This document shows positions 1-7,454 of a stretch of DNA of 13,544 nucleotides, piece by piece. Numbering within the stretch: the stretch's first letter is position 1; every line of letters begins with the position of its first letter. Made by a program: the position numbers and the translations under genes. The notes beneath the pieces are model-generated. The model saw only the letters and a program-made list of their open reading frames with translations, was not told the origin of the DNA and searched no databases. This stretch comes from Candidatus Sumerlaeota bacterium (GTDB lineage: Bacteria; UBP6; UBA1177), in assembly GCA_007136595.1 (NCBI GenBank), contig SLGQ01000249.1:1-13544 (forward strand). Reading direction: 5' to 3'.

Positions 1-183
1 AGTCTCTCCAGTCTCTCCAGTCTCTCCAGTCTCTCCAGTATCTCCAGTATCTCCAGTATCTCCAGTCTCTCCAGTCTCTCCAGTCTCTCCAGTCTCTCCA
101 GTCTCTCCAGTCTCTCCAGTCTCTCCAGTCTCTCCAGTCTCTCCAGTCTCTCCCGTCTCTCCAGTCTCTCCAGTCTCTCCAGT
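1..183 (-). repeat. 9-bp tandem repeat encoding Gly-Glu-Thr collagen-like tract
   Basis: About 20 copies of a 9-bp unit (plus strand tctctccag) run to the left edge. They encode GET triplets, with three consecutive tatctccag variants (GDT) near bases 35-65 and one cccgtctct variant near 150. The unit keeps the reading frame, so copy-number change would only alter stalk length. Confidence 0.95.
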
Positions 184-324
184 GTCCCTATCAACACACA
201 TTCCATCAATACAACTTTGATTCTCTCCACAATCCAAAGCATTGATACACTGAACAGCATCTTCTGATGTACATGCCCCGAATAAAGACACGATCAAAAC
301 AAGAAAAAGTGATAAACGGAGCAT
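1..324 (-). CDS. Collagen-like repeat lipoprotein, N-terminal part (runs off left edge)
   Basis: This is the last gene of the lipoprotein array and only its first 108 codons are in the window. The frame is open to base 1. It starts at the ATG at 324-322 behind a GAGG ribosome-binding site. Residues 1-17 form a hydrophobic signal peptide ending in the lipobox LFGAC (Cys18). Next comes a short four-cysteine motif (C26, C32, C39, C44, ending CIDGMCV). From residue 47 on the protein is a Gly-X-Thr tract, nearly all GET with three GDT units, that continues out of the window. The N-terminus is almost the same as that of the protein encoded at 3660-2074 (both contain LSLFLVLI and CINALDCG), so a glycine-rich or other surface domain is expected beyond the edge. 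That is inference. The likely role is an outer-membrane-anchored surface protein. Confidence 0.85.
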   Translation of the reverse strand, partial: MLRLSLFLVLIVSLFGACTSEDAVQCINALDCGENQSCIDGMCVDRDTGETGETGETGETGETGETGETGETGETGETGETGETGETGDTGDTGDTGETGETGETGET

Positions 325-362
325 ATTGAACCTCACAACTCAAAAAATTAACTGGATAGATT

Positions 363-1991
363 TTACTCTATACACTGGGATGTGTCAAATGATTTGCAAT
401 CGGAACTGCAGGCAAGTATGCCACCTGAGAATGTTATAAGAGGCACAATCGTAACTAATCCATGTCCTGTTCGAGCTTGAGCAGCATTGTCCTGGTTTTC
501 TCCGGCATTATATGAACCGCCACCACCGGCACAATGGCTTCCTGCGGCACCTCCACCTCCACCTCCGGAGAATCCGCCGCCACCGCCACTGTATTTGAAG
601 TTGCCTGTTCCGCCAACTCCGCCACCGCCACCAAATCCACCATCAGCAGTAGTTGAACCACCTTCCCCGCCATTTAAGTAGGAATGTCCGCCTCTTGATG
701 AACCGGCATTGGCACCGTTTGTCAGAAATCCACCGCCTCCAGGACCTCTTGCTTTTCCACTGCCACCGTTACCGTTTGTTCCGCCGGAAGTTCCATCCTG
801 TCCCACACCTGCATTGCCTGATGTGGTAATTGAAGCATGCCTGTTGTTGTAAGAAGATGAAGTGGAATTGGCACCACCACCACCACCTGCAATTACTAAA
901 ATATCATCGACTGTCGCAGCACCTTCTTTCACAACAAAGGTTCCGCCGCCGCCACCAATGTGAGTGTCAGAAGATGCAGTTCCCCTCTGTCCTACCAATA
1001 TGTCAATGACTGCACCTTGTTCCAGATCAAAATCCCCTGTCATTTTTGCACCGAGTCCACCACTGGAGTGACCGCCCTGTGCTCCGTATGCTGTTATACG
1101 ATATGTTCCTGTAACTGGAACTGTCCACTTTTGAATATTTCCTGATCTACCTGTTCCTGTAGGATTAAAAATATATTCACTTTCAAGTAAATTTCCACAT
1201 TCTTTCCCGTTCAGATTTTCACCGTCACACGCTTCACCTGAAGCAGTTTGAATGATACCGTCTCCACAGAAATGACAATCTGTGGTTTTTATACATTCGT
1301 CAGTGCAACCAACAGAAGAAGAATCGTAAAATATTTGAGAGCCGTGTACTTCTTCGCATAGTTCATCAACATTGTATGTGATTTCAGGATCGCACTCTTC
1401 ATCACCATTTACTTCACCATCACCGCAAAAATGACAATCCGATACTATTTCGCATTGATTACTGCAACTTGCTGTTGAAGTATCATAAAAATCCTTGCTC
1501 CCGAAAACTTTGCCACACAGATCTTCAATACTGTAGTTTATTTCAAAATCACATTCTTCCGTTCCATTCAATATTCCGTCACCACAAAAAGGTTCGGGAT
1601 CTCCTGTGTCTCCTGTGGCTCCTGTGGCTCCAGTGCTTCCAGTGCTTCCAGTGCTTCCTGTGCTTCCTGTGTCTCCTGTGCTTCCTGTGTCTCCTGTGTC
1701 TCCAGTGTCTCCAGTGTCTCCAGTGTCTCCAGTGTCTCCAGTGTCTCCAGTGTCTCCAGTGTCTCCAGTGTCTCCAGTGTCTCCTGTGTCTCCTGTGTCT
1801 CCTGTGTCTCCTGTGTCTCCTGTGTCTCCTGTGTCTCCTGTGTCTCCTGTGTCAGGGTCAACACAAAATCCGTTAACACATTCAAGAGTTCCCGGACAAT
1901 CCATAGAGGTTATACAATCGGATTCCTCATCTATAATACACGCTGTTAAAAACATAAAAACCGTTGACAAAACAAATAATCTTTTAAACAT
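363..1991 (-). CDS. Surface lipoprotein: collagen-like stalk, cysteine-rich repeats and glycine-rich domain
   Basis: A 542-residue predicted lipoprotein. The start at 1991 has GAGGG four bases upstream. The signal peptide ends in LTAC (Cys18), and Ile at +2 fits outer-membrane retention. The four-cysteine motif CITSMDC...CVNGFCV occupies 26-44. Residues 47-130 are 28 three-residue repeats, mostly DTG with some STG and ATG. Three Myxococcus-type cysteine-rich units begin at CGDGILNGTEEC (136), CGDGEVNGDEEC and CGDGIIQ. The glycine-rich domain (about 268-517; KWTVPVTGTYRITAYGAQGG, then many GGGGG loops) belongs to the ALK/PF12810 type by pattern. The third cysteine unit is split: CDGENLNGKECGN comes before the glycine-rich domain, and FSGGILAC...FDTSQC follows it at the C-terminus. 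The likely role is cell-surface binding or adhesion; the ligand is unknown. It lies 82 bp after the 3660-2074 gene, the widest gap in the array. Confidence 0.92.
   Translation of the reverse strand: MFKRLFVLSTVFMFLTACIIDEESDCITSMDCPGTLECVNGFCVDPDTGDTGDTGDTGDTGDTGDTGDTGDTGDTGDTGDTGDTGDTGDTGDTGDTGDTGDTGSTGDTGSTGSTGSTGSTGATGATGDTGDPEPFCGDGILNGTEECDFEINYSIEDLCGKVFGSKDFYDTSTASCSNQCEIVSDCHFCGDGEVNGDEECDPEITYNVDELCEEVHGSQIFYDSSSVGCTDECIKTTDCHFCGDGIIQTASGEACDGENLNGKECGNLLESEYIFNPTGTGRSGNIQKWTVPVTGTYRITAYGAQGGHSSGGLGAKMTGDFDLEQGAVIDILVGQRGTASSDTHIGGGGGTFVVKEGAATVDDILVIAGGGGGANSTSSSYNNRHASITTSGNAGVGQDGTSGGTNGNGGSGKARGPGGGGFLTNGANAGSSRGGHSYLNGGEGGSTTADGGFGGGGGVGGTGNFKYSGGGGGFSGGGGGGAAGSHCAGGGGSYNAGENQDNAAQARTGHGLVTIVPLITFSGGILACSSDCKSFDTSQCIE
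1602..1853 (-). repeat. 9-bp tandem repeat, 28 units, encoding Asp-Thr-Gly tract
   Basis: Exactly 28 nine-base units lie in frame. The plus-strand units fall into homogeneous blocks, tctcctgtg then tctccagtg then tctcctgtg or cttccagtg. The Thr codon therefore switches between ACA and ACT block by block, as expected from repeated local unit duplication. X is mainly Asp (GAC), with Ser and Ala at the distal end. Confidence 0.95.
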
Positions 1992-2033
1992 TTGACCCTC
2001 TCAAGTTGATTACATCACCTACACACAAGTAAA

Positions 2034-2061
2034 ATTTTCCGGAATTCGAATATTTTGTCAA
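2034..2061 (-). promoter_or_regulatory. Possible internal promoter upstream of the 1991-363 gene
   Basis: On the minus strand a consensus -35 TTGACA (plus 2056-2061) is followed after 16 bp by GAAAAT (plus 2034-2039), a four-of-six match to the -10 box. It sits in the 82-bp gap, the longest in the array, so the two leftmost genes may be partly independently expressed. The -10 match is weak and the call rests on pattern only. Confidence 0.35.
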
Positions 2062-2073
2062 GAGAAATTTAAA

Positions 2074-3660
2074 TTAAGGACATACTGCAGTGATGACAGC
2101 TTTGCCATGACCGGTCTGCACACCATTGGTCATAGAACCTTCATTTACTCCGCCAATGTAACCTGAACCGCCACCGCCGGAAGTTCCGGCACCTCCGCCA
2201 TAGTAGCCGCCGCCCCCACCAGCGAGAGTACTTGTGCATGAAGGTGCGGTTGTTCCTCCCTTTCCAAGTTGACCACTGGTACAAAATGAAGATGCCCCTC
2301 CGGAAGATTGAGTTCCTGCTCCACCGGGACTAAGTCCAGTACCCGCTTCACCCGTTACTCCACCACCTTTGCCACCATTGAAACTATATGCACCGCCACC
2401 ACCACCTGCAACTATTATTCTGTTTGAGAGAGCTGTCCCTCCTACACGGACATCAGTTGCGCCGCCGCCGCCACCTCTTAAATTTGTAGAAGAGTTGCCA
2501 TATCCTGCACCGCCACCGTTAAACGCTTCTGCCCGGATACCACTTGACACAATTCCCTGTTGTCCCACAAAAATATAAAGAACCTGATCTTTATTCACAA
2601 CGAGGTTGCCTTTTGAGTATCCCCCCAAACCTCCTGTTCCTTCTGTTCCTTGCCATAATCCATCCCCACCTTGAGCACCCCATACTTCTATCTGAATGTT
2701 GTTTACATTTTCAGGCACTGTCCATGTCTGCTGGGCACCTGTATACTCAAATGTGAAAGTCCCGGGAACGCACAATGGTGGTGTTCCAACCTCAACATTC
2801 ACATTATCAGACAAGTCTCCGAACCATTCATGACCATCCCTAAGCATTTTCCACTGGAAATCATAAAAATCATCAGCTGCCGGAGCTGTTACATTCCAAG
2901 TGAAAGAGTAATTCTGTCCCGGTTGAACTACGGTGGCACCAAGACTCACTCTGTTCATACCCCAGTTAGTGTTATCATGAGGGTTCTTTGAACCTAAACG
3001 ATAATCTGCCGACTCTCCCCAAGCCGTATTACCTGTATTTTTCATAGTAACTGTCACACTATATTCTACACCCGGATCCATATGAGCAGGAACACTCTGC
3101 GAAACGAAAGATGAATCGTTCAAGCATGTTAAATCGCCGGGGCAATGGCCCGGTTTCAGAAGACAAATCGACGGTGACCCCGAACATTCATGAGTGTCTT
3201 CTATTTGACATAAACTGTTGCAACCATCATAATTGCTTGTGTTACCATCGTCACACTCTTCACCTTCTTCAATGATCCCGTTTCCGCATTCTGCAACAAA
3301 TATTTCATCCGGCATCTCGTCATCATCAAATTCATTTTCATCATCTTCTTGCTCAAATTGATCATTGTCGGGTATTTCACCTGTATTTCCTGTATTTCCT
3401 GTATTTCCTGTATTTCCTGTATTTCCTGTATTTCCTGTATTTCCTGTATTTCCTGTATTTCCTGTATTTCCTGTATTTCCTGTATCTCCTGTATCTCCGG
3501 TATCTCCTGTCTCTCCAGTCTCTCTATCAACACATGTTCCATCAATACAGCTTTGATCATCTCCACAATCCAAAGCATTGATACAGTGAACAGCATCTCC
3601 TGGTGTACATGCTGAAAACAGAGACAAAATCAAAACAAGAAAAAGTGATAAACGAAACAT
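2074..3660 (-). CDS. Surface lipoprotein: collagen-like stalk, NBR1-type Ig-like domain, glycine-rich domain
   Basis: A 528-residue predicted lipoprotein. The start at 3660 follows GAGG with a five-base spacer. The lipobox is LFSAC (Cys18). The four-cysteine motif is at 26-44. Sixteen Gly-X-Thr units (47-94) are dominated by eleven NTG. An Asp/Glu-rich linker covers 95-121. A classic DUF4215 cysteine-rich unit starts at CGNGIIEEGEECDDGN (125-166). Residues about 185-291 match the NBR1 central Ig-like domain pattern: VTMKNTGNTAWG, YRLGSKNPHDN, WGMNRVSL, PGQNYSFTW and FQWKMLRDGHEWFG in order. In bacteria this fold is an accessory module of secreted proteins. The glycine-rich domain (about 300-528) starts FTFEYTGAQQTWTVPENV. 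Its 3' end is nearly identical in DNA to that of the 5591-3687 gene, and its 5' end to that of the 324-1 gene. The likely role is extracellular binding; the ligand is unknown. Confidence 0.92.
   Translation of the reverse strand: MFRLSLFLVLILSLFSACTPGDAVHCINALDCGDDQSCIDGTCVDRETGETGDTGDTGDTGNTGNTGNTGNTGNTGNTGNTGNTGNTGNTGNTGEIPDNDQFEQEDDENEFDDDEMPDEIFVAECGNGIIEEGEECDDGNTSNYDGCNSLCQIEDTHECSGSPSICLLKPGHCPGDLTCLNDSSFVSQSVPAHMDPGVEYSVTVTMKNTGNTAWGESADYRLGSKNPHDNTNWGMNRVSLGATVVQPGQNYSFTWNVTAPAADDFYDFQWKMLRDGHEWFGDLSDNVNVEVGTPPLCVPGTFTFEYTGAQQTWTVPENVNNIQIEVWGAQGGDGLWQGTEGTGGLGGYSKGNLVVNKDQVLYIFVGQQGIVSSGIRAEAFNGGGAGYGNSSTNLRGGGGGATDVRVGGTALSNRIIVAGGGGGAYSFNGGKGGGVTGEAGTGLSPGGAGTQSSGGASSFCTSGQLGKGGTTAPSCTSTLAGGGGGYYGGGAGTSGGGGSGYIGGVNEGSMTNGVQTGHGKAVITAVCP
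3379..3522 (-). repeat. 9-bp tandem repeat, 16 units, encoding Asn-Thr-Gly tract
   Basis: Sixteen in-frame units: two ETG, three DTG and eleven consecutive NTG. The NTG units (plus strand tatttcctg) are identical to each other. AAT differs from the neighbouring GAT by one base, so a single mutated unit was probably amplified. Confidence 0.95.
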
Positions 3661-3686
3661 ATTAACCTCACACAGTGGAATTTAAT

Positions 3687-5591
3687 TTAAGGACATATTA
3701 CAGTGATGACGGCTTTGCCATGACCGGTCTGTATCCCATTGGTCATAGAACCTTCATTTACTCCGCCAATGTAACCGGAACCTCCACCGCCTGCAAGACC
3801 GGCACCTCCACCGTAATAGCCGCCGCCACCACCGGAAAGATACAGCGATCCTGTTTGACCACCTGCACCGAGTGTTCCGTTCGCTACACCTCCGTTATAT
3901 CCTGATCCACCAGCTAATTGAGTTCCACCATTTCCGGGAAGAGCACCTCCACCATCACTACCGGCAGAACCACCACCTGAGCCACCAGGTGAATAAGTAG
4001 TAGAATAGTTTCCTCCGCCACCACCGGCAACAATTTTCCTATGTGACAGGTCGGTTCCGCCATATCGAACATCAGTGCCACCACCGCCACCGCCTCTTTC
4101 GTTACCGCTTGCAGTTTGACCAGTTCCCCCACCATTCCAGCCCGCAACACCATTATTTCCGCCTTGTCCTCCGACATAAACGAACAATGTTTGACCAGAG
4201 GTTACAGACAAGTTGCCTTTTGCATACCCACCGTAGCCAGGTGTTCCCCCGGAAGCTGATCCACCTTGAGCACCCCATACTTCTATCTGGATATTATTTA
4301 CATTTTCAGGCACTGTCCATGTCTGCTGGGCACCTGTATATTCAAAGGTGAAAACTCCGGGAACACAGTCATAACCTGAGCAATCGGCTTTACATTTTCC
4401 CGGCTCACCGTTTAAGAATCCGTCATCACAGACTTCGTCTCCATTTATTATACCATCGCCGCAATATGGGTTGGGAAGACATTCGGTGTTGCAAGTTTTG
4501 TCAAAAGAATATCCCTGCTCAACATTGTTTTCACCTTCATCACAGTATTCGCCCATTGCTGAAATTATTTCTTCAGCAGTCAAGGTTCTCCCTATGATCC
4601 TTATTTCATCAACACTTCCCTTGAAGTTCCCGTAACTTCCGTTACCCACTCTTGCAGGAGCAAGAACATACGGTCTTGGAGAAACAAGTCCGGTAACAAC
4701 GAGTTTCCCGTTTATATATATTGATGGCTGTTTTTCAGAATATGTTACCGCTAAGTGGTTCCATCCCGTTCCGATGTTGCCTTCAAAAACGGCAAGTGCC
4801 GGCATATATGCGGCTCCATGTTCATATACAGAAACACCGTTTATTCCGGCAGATATGCCAACTCCTCCGAAATCTTCATCGCCATGCATGGCTCCGAAAA
4901 GATATTTCTGTCCGCTTGTTCCTGATGTTCCCGTATCTGACTGAGAATCTATTTCATGAGTTTCTTCAGCTTTGAACCAAGCCATAACAGTGAAATTATT
5001 CTTGGGAGAATCGTATTCGGGAGGAAAAGCAAGGTGGCTATCTTCGGTGCCTTTAAAGCGGACACCTTTGCCGAACTTTCCTTCAACCCAATCTATATCT
5101 GACAATTCTCCGTGGTTTTCGTTTCCCGATAAATCTATTGCAATATCTCCGGAACCTTCATCCAAAGAAAGTCTGACAACATCTTCAACAAAAGATGTAT
5201 TGGAAGGTTCTATGTTTCCGTCACCGCAAAAAGGATCGGGATCCCCTGTATCTTCATCATTCCAAACATCTTCATCATTCCATGTATCTTCATCGTTCCA
5301 AACATCTTCATCGTCCCTAAGGTCTTCATCATCCCCTTCATTTTCAGTGTTTCCAGTATCACCGGTGTTCCCAGTATTTCCAGTGTCTCCGGTATTTCCT
5401 GTATCCCAGGGATTTCCAGTATCTCCTGTGGCTCCTGTGGCTCCGGTGTTCCCACGGTCTCCTTTCACACATGTTCCCTCGTGACAGATTTCATCAGCAG
5501 CACAATCAAGTGCCGTGATGCAGGAATTACTTTCCCCCGGTGAACAGGCGGAAACAACTGAAAACAAAAAAAGATAAAAAAAGAATTTCAT
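3687..5591 (-). CDS. Surface lipoprotein: collagen-like stalk, LamG-like domain, cysteine-rich repeats, glycine-rich domain
   Basis: A 634-residue predicted lipoprotein. I chose ATG 5591 because MKFFFYLFLF...VVSAC gives a standard signal peptide (Cys16), but ATG 5609, overlapping the upstream gene, is also possible. The four-cysteine motif (24-41) is followed by an irregular Gly-X-Thr tract (47-82) and an acidic Trp-containing repeat of unit DEDxWN (about 90-116). A LamG/concanavalin-like domain spans about 132-348 (VRLSLDEGSG, DLSGNENHG, FTVMAWFK, WNHLAVTYSEKQPSIYINGKL, SVDEIRIIGRTLTAEEI). It sits inside a cysteine-rich unit, between CGDGNIEPSN and EYCDEGENN. A second unit, CGDGIINGDEVCDDG, precedes the glycine-rich domain (about 410-634). 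The gene starts 4 bp after the stop of the beta-helix gene, so the two are probably translationally coupled. LamG domains often bind carbohydrate; here that is inference. Confidence 0.9.
   Translation of the reverse strand: MKFFFYLFLFSVVSACSPGESNSCITALDCAADEICHEGTCVKGDRGNTGATGATGDTGNPWDTGNTGDTGNTGNTGDTGNTENEGDDEDLRDDEDVWNDEDTWNDEDVWNDEDTGDPDPFCGDGNIEPSNTSFVEDVVRLSLDEGSGDIAIDLSGNENHGELSDIDWVEGKFGKGVRFKGTEDSHLAFPPEYDSPKNNFTVMAWFKAEETHEIDSQSDTGTSGTSGQKYLFGAMHGDEDFGGVGISAGINGVSVYEHGAAYMPALAVFEGNIGTGWNHLAVTYSEKQPSIYINGKLVVTGLVSPRPYVLAPARVGNGSYGNFKGSVDEIRIIGRTLTAEEIISAMGEYCDEGENNVEQGYSFDKTCNTECLPNPYCGDGIINGDEVCDDGFLNGEPGKCKADCSGYDCVPGVFTFEYTGAQQTWTVPENVNNIQIEVWGAQGGSASGGTPGYGGYAKGNLSVTSGQTLFVYVGGQGGNNGVAGWNGGGTGQTASGNERGGGGGGTDVRYGGTDLSHRKIVAGGGGGNYSTTYSPGGSGGGSAGSDGGGALPGNGGTQLAGGSGYNGGVANGTLGAGGQTGSLYLSGGGGGYYGGGAGLAGGGGSGYIGGVNEGSMTNGIQTGHGKAVITVICP
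5249..5332 (-). repeat. 18-bp tandem repeat encoding acidic Trp-containing DEDxWN units
   Basis: About four copies of an 18-bp unit (plus strand atcttcatcattccaaac and variants) encode DEDVWN, DEDTWN, DEDVWN and DEDTGD, preceded by a degenerate DEDLRD copy. The tract links the collagen-like region to the first cysteine-rich unit. Confidence 0.85.
5346..5453 (-). repeat. Degenerate 9-bp repeat encoding short Gly-X-Thr tract
   Basis: Twelve three-residue units (residues 47-82 of the 5591-3687 product) mix NTG, ATG and DTG and contain one break, NPW. It is shorter and less uniform than the tracts in the neighbouring genes. Confidence 0.85.
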
Positions 5592-5595
5592 TTCC

Positions 5596-7422
5596 CTATT
5601 CAAATTCATAAGCCCCCATATCAACAGACATACCTTGAATCCTGTCATTTCCCGCAATGTCTTTTACAACCCCTTCCGGAACTTTTGAGCTGTCTCCGGC
5701 ATCTATACAGGGAGAACCGGTCGTAAGCATGAGAGGATCTTGTGCCGCTCCCGAAAAAAGAGGGTCCGCATCAATATTGAATCCGTTATCTGTTCCACAA
5801 TCTGCAACCCAGTCACTACTTCCACCGCAACCTCCAATGTTACTGTAGCTGATAACAGGAATGCTTTCTCCAAATCCGAAAACTCCGTCCGGAATGTTGT
5901 AAAGGTTTCCTCCTGTATTATCCCATATAACAGTGTTCACAATTACGGGATGACTTTCTGCATTGGTCACTGCTGAACCATTGTTTCCGCTTATGGAACA
6001 GTTTATGATATCTGCTGCTGATTGAAGGTTCACTATTGCTCCACCGGCTACAGCAGAATTTCCTTTAAACACTGAGTTTACAAGGATAAAAGAGCTGTTT
6101 TGACTTAACAATGCTCCCCCTATTCCATCAGGAAGTGATGATCCAGTCGCAGAGTTGTTGTAAAAAAAGCAGTTTTTTACCGTAAGTGTTTCATCAGACA
6201 AATTTGTTATTGCCCCACCATTTTTTGCTGAATTGTTGTCAAACATTGATGTTTCAATTAAAGGTGAGCCACCATCTCTGATAAAAACAGCTCCACCACC
6301 CTCAACAGAAGTATTGCTTTTAAAAACTGAATTTGATATTGAAATATTGCTCTCTTCGGAAGAAACCGCCCCACCTGCTGTTTGTGCATAGTTTGCAAGG
6401 AAAGTGGTGTCGCTTATCGTTGCGTTACTTTCAAGGTGATGTATGGCACCTCCTGTAGATGCTCTGTTATTTGTAAATCTGCAATTATGTATCCGGGGGC
6501 TTGCACCTTCATGGTTATATATTGCACCCCCATTTCTCTTTGCTGTATTTGCATAAAATACACAGTTCCTTATCAAAGGGTTGGATTTATCAGTATCATT
6601 CCTCATTCCACCCCCTTCTTCATGGGGCCATTTGTCACCATCTGCCGTTCCGCCGACTATTATAAAGCCGTCAAGCACGGCATTTTCATCAAGGGTCGTT
6701 CCGTGGAAAAACCAACCGTCATGATAAAAAACATGGTAAGCATTTTCCTCTCTTCCACTCCACTCTTCACTAACCGGATCCCAAACATCGTTATTTTCAA
6801 AATCGCCACTCAAAATAGTAAGGTTGTTTTCATGATCTCTTTGCCCAAGCTCAGTTTCAGTTCCATCAAAACCGCCATATATCTCCACACCCGTTTTCAT
6901 TGTAAAATGTCTTTCCCTCGGGTCGCATGATTCATATAAATTGGGACAGTCTATTGGATGATATGTCCCTTTGGCAACCCATATTTGCTCCCCTGCATTT
7001 GCAGCATCAACTGCTGCATGAAAACAAGTATAAGCATTTTCCCAAGAGGTGCCGTCATTTGCTCCTGCTGCATCAATATTCACATATATTATCATCTGAT
7101 GAGGATCATCATCGTTTTGATCATCGTCAAGATCAAAATCAGGTTCAAGGTCATCAAAAGATTCGTCGTTATATTCGTGATCCGGCTCTGTATCCGGCTC
7201 AATATCATCAAAAAAATCGTCAGTATCTTCATCTTCATCTGAGTCTGAGTCCATTTCAACATCAACATCTTCTGTAATATCAATGTCACTGTCAGAAAAA
7301 TCATCATCTGCCTGAACATCAAAATCGGCATCACTCTTTTTGCTGTCACTGCAAGATAGAAGAGCAAAAGAAAATGCAAAAAGAATTACGAGTATAACAA
7401 CAAAGCTTTTTCTCATCATCAA
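5596..7422 (-). CDS. Beta-helix lipoprotein with Pmp-like GGAI/FxxN repeats and acidic linker
   Basis: A 608-residue predicted lipoprotein. Three consecutive ATG codons at 7422-7414 follow AGAGG, so the exact start is uncertain by one or two residues. The lipobox is LLSC (Cys24). Residues 31-107 are extremely Asp/Glu rich and replace the Gly-X-Thr stalk of the sister proteins. A right-handed parallel beta-helix starts at 111 with the usual entry motif (IIYVNIDAAGANDGTSWENA, IWVAKGTY, VEIYGGFDGTET). From about 298 to 480 come repeats with GGAI and FxxN (CRFTNN, TTFLANYA, SVFKSNTS, SMFDNNSA, CFFYNNSA, SVFKGNSA), as in chlamydial polymorphic membrane protein repeats. The C-terminus DMGAYEFE is the usual end of such proteins, so it looks complete. 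No autotransporter barrel follows, so the helix would be held by the lipid anchor. The likely role is surface adhesion or polysaccharide binding; no catalytic site was recognised. Confidence 0.92.
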   Translation of the reverse strand: MMMRKSFVVILVILFAFSFALLSCSDSKKSDADFDVQADDDFSDSDIDITEDVDVEMDSDSDEDEDTDDFFDDIEPDTEPDHEYNDESFDDLEPDFDLDDDQNDDDPHQMIIYVNIDAAGANDGTSWENAYTCFHAAVDAANAGEQIWVAKGTYHPIDCPNLYESCDPRERHFTMKTGVEIYGGFDGTETELGQRDHENNLTILSGDFENNDVWDPVSEEWSGREENAYHVFYHDGWFFHGTTLDENAVLDGFIIVGGTADGDKWPHEEGGGMRNDTDKSNPLIRNCVFYANTAKRNGGAIYNHEGASPRIHNCRFTNNRASTGGAIHHLESNATISDTTFLANYAQTAGGAVSSEESNISISNSVFKSNTSVEGGGAVFIRDGGSPLIETSMFDNNSAKNGGAITNLSDETLTVKNCFFYNNSATGSSLPDGIGGALLSQNSSFILVNSVFKGNSAVAGGAIVNLQSAADIINCSISGNNGSAVTNAESHPVIVNTVIWDNTGGNLYNIPDGVFGFGESIPVISYSNIGGCGGSSDWVADCGTDNGFNIDADPLFSGAAQDPLMLTTGSPCIDAGDSSKVPEGVVKDIAGNDRIQGMSVDMGAYEFE

Positions 7423-7454
7423 CCTCTTAAGTTTATATATGAAACAACCTGAAA

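Noticed and set aside
1..183. CRISPR-like array (regular short repeats)
   Set aside because: The units are 9 bp, directly adjacent without spacers, in frame within a lipoprotein gene, and code for Gly-X-Thr.
1606..1995. Plus-strand proline/serine/valine-rich frames opposite the repeat tracts
   Set aside because: They are mirror readings of the 9-bp repeats with no ribosome-binding site or domain; the minus strand carries signal peptides and known domains.
2030..2056. Palindromes TTCCGGAA and GAATTC in the 82-bp gap as a terminator
   Set aside because: The arms are short and overlapping and no T-run follows on the minus strand, so no transcription stop is supported.
5592..5657. Longer N-terminus for the 5591-3687 gene starting at 5657
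   Set aside because: It would overlap the end of the beta-helix gene by about 60 bp and put 22 non-signal residues before a standard lipoprotein signal peptide.
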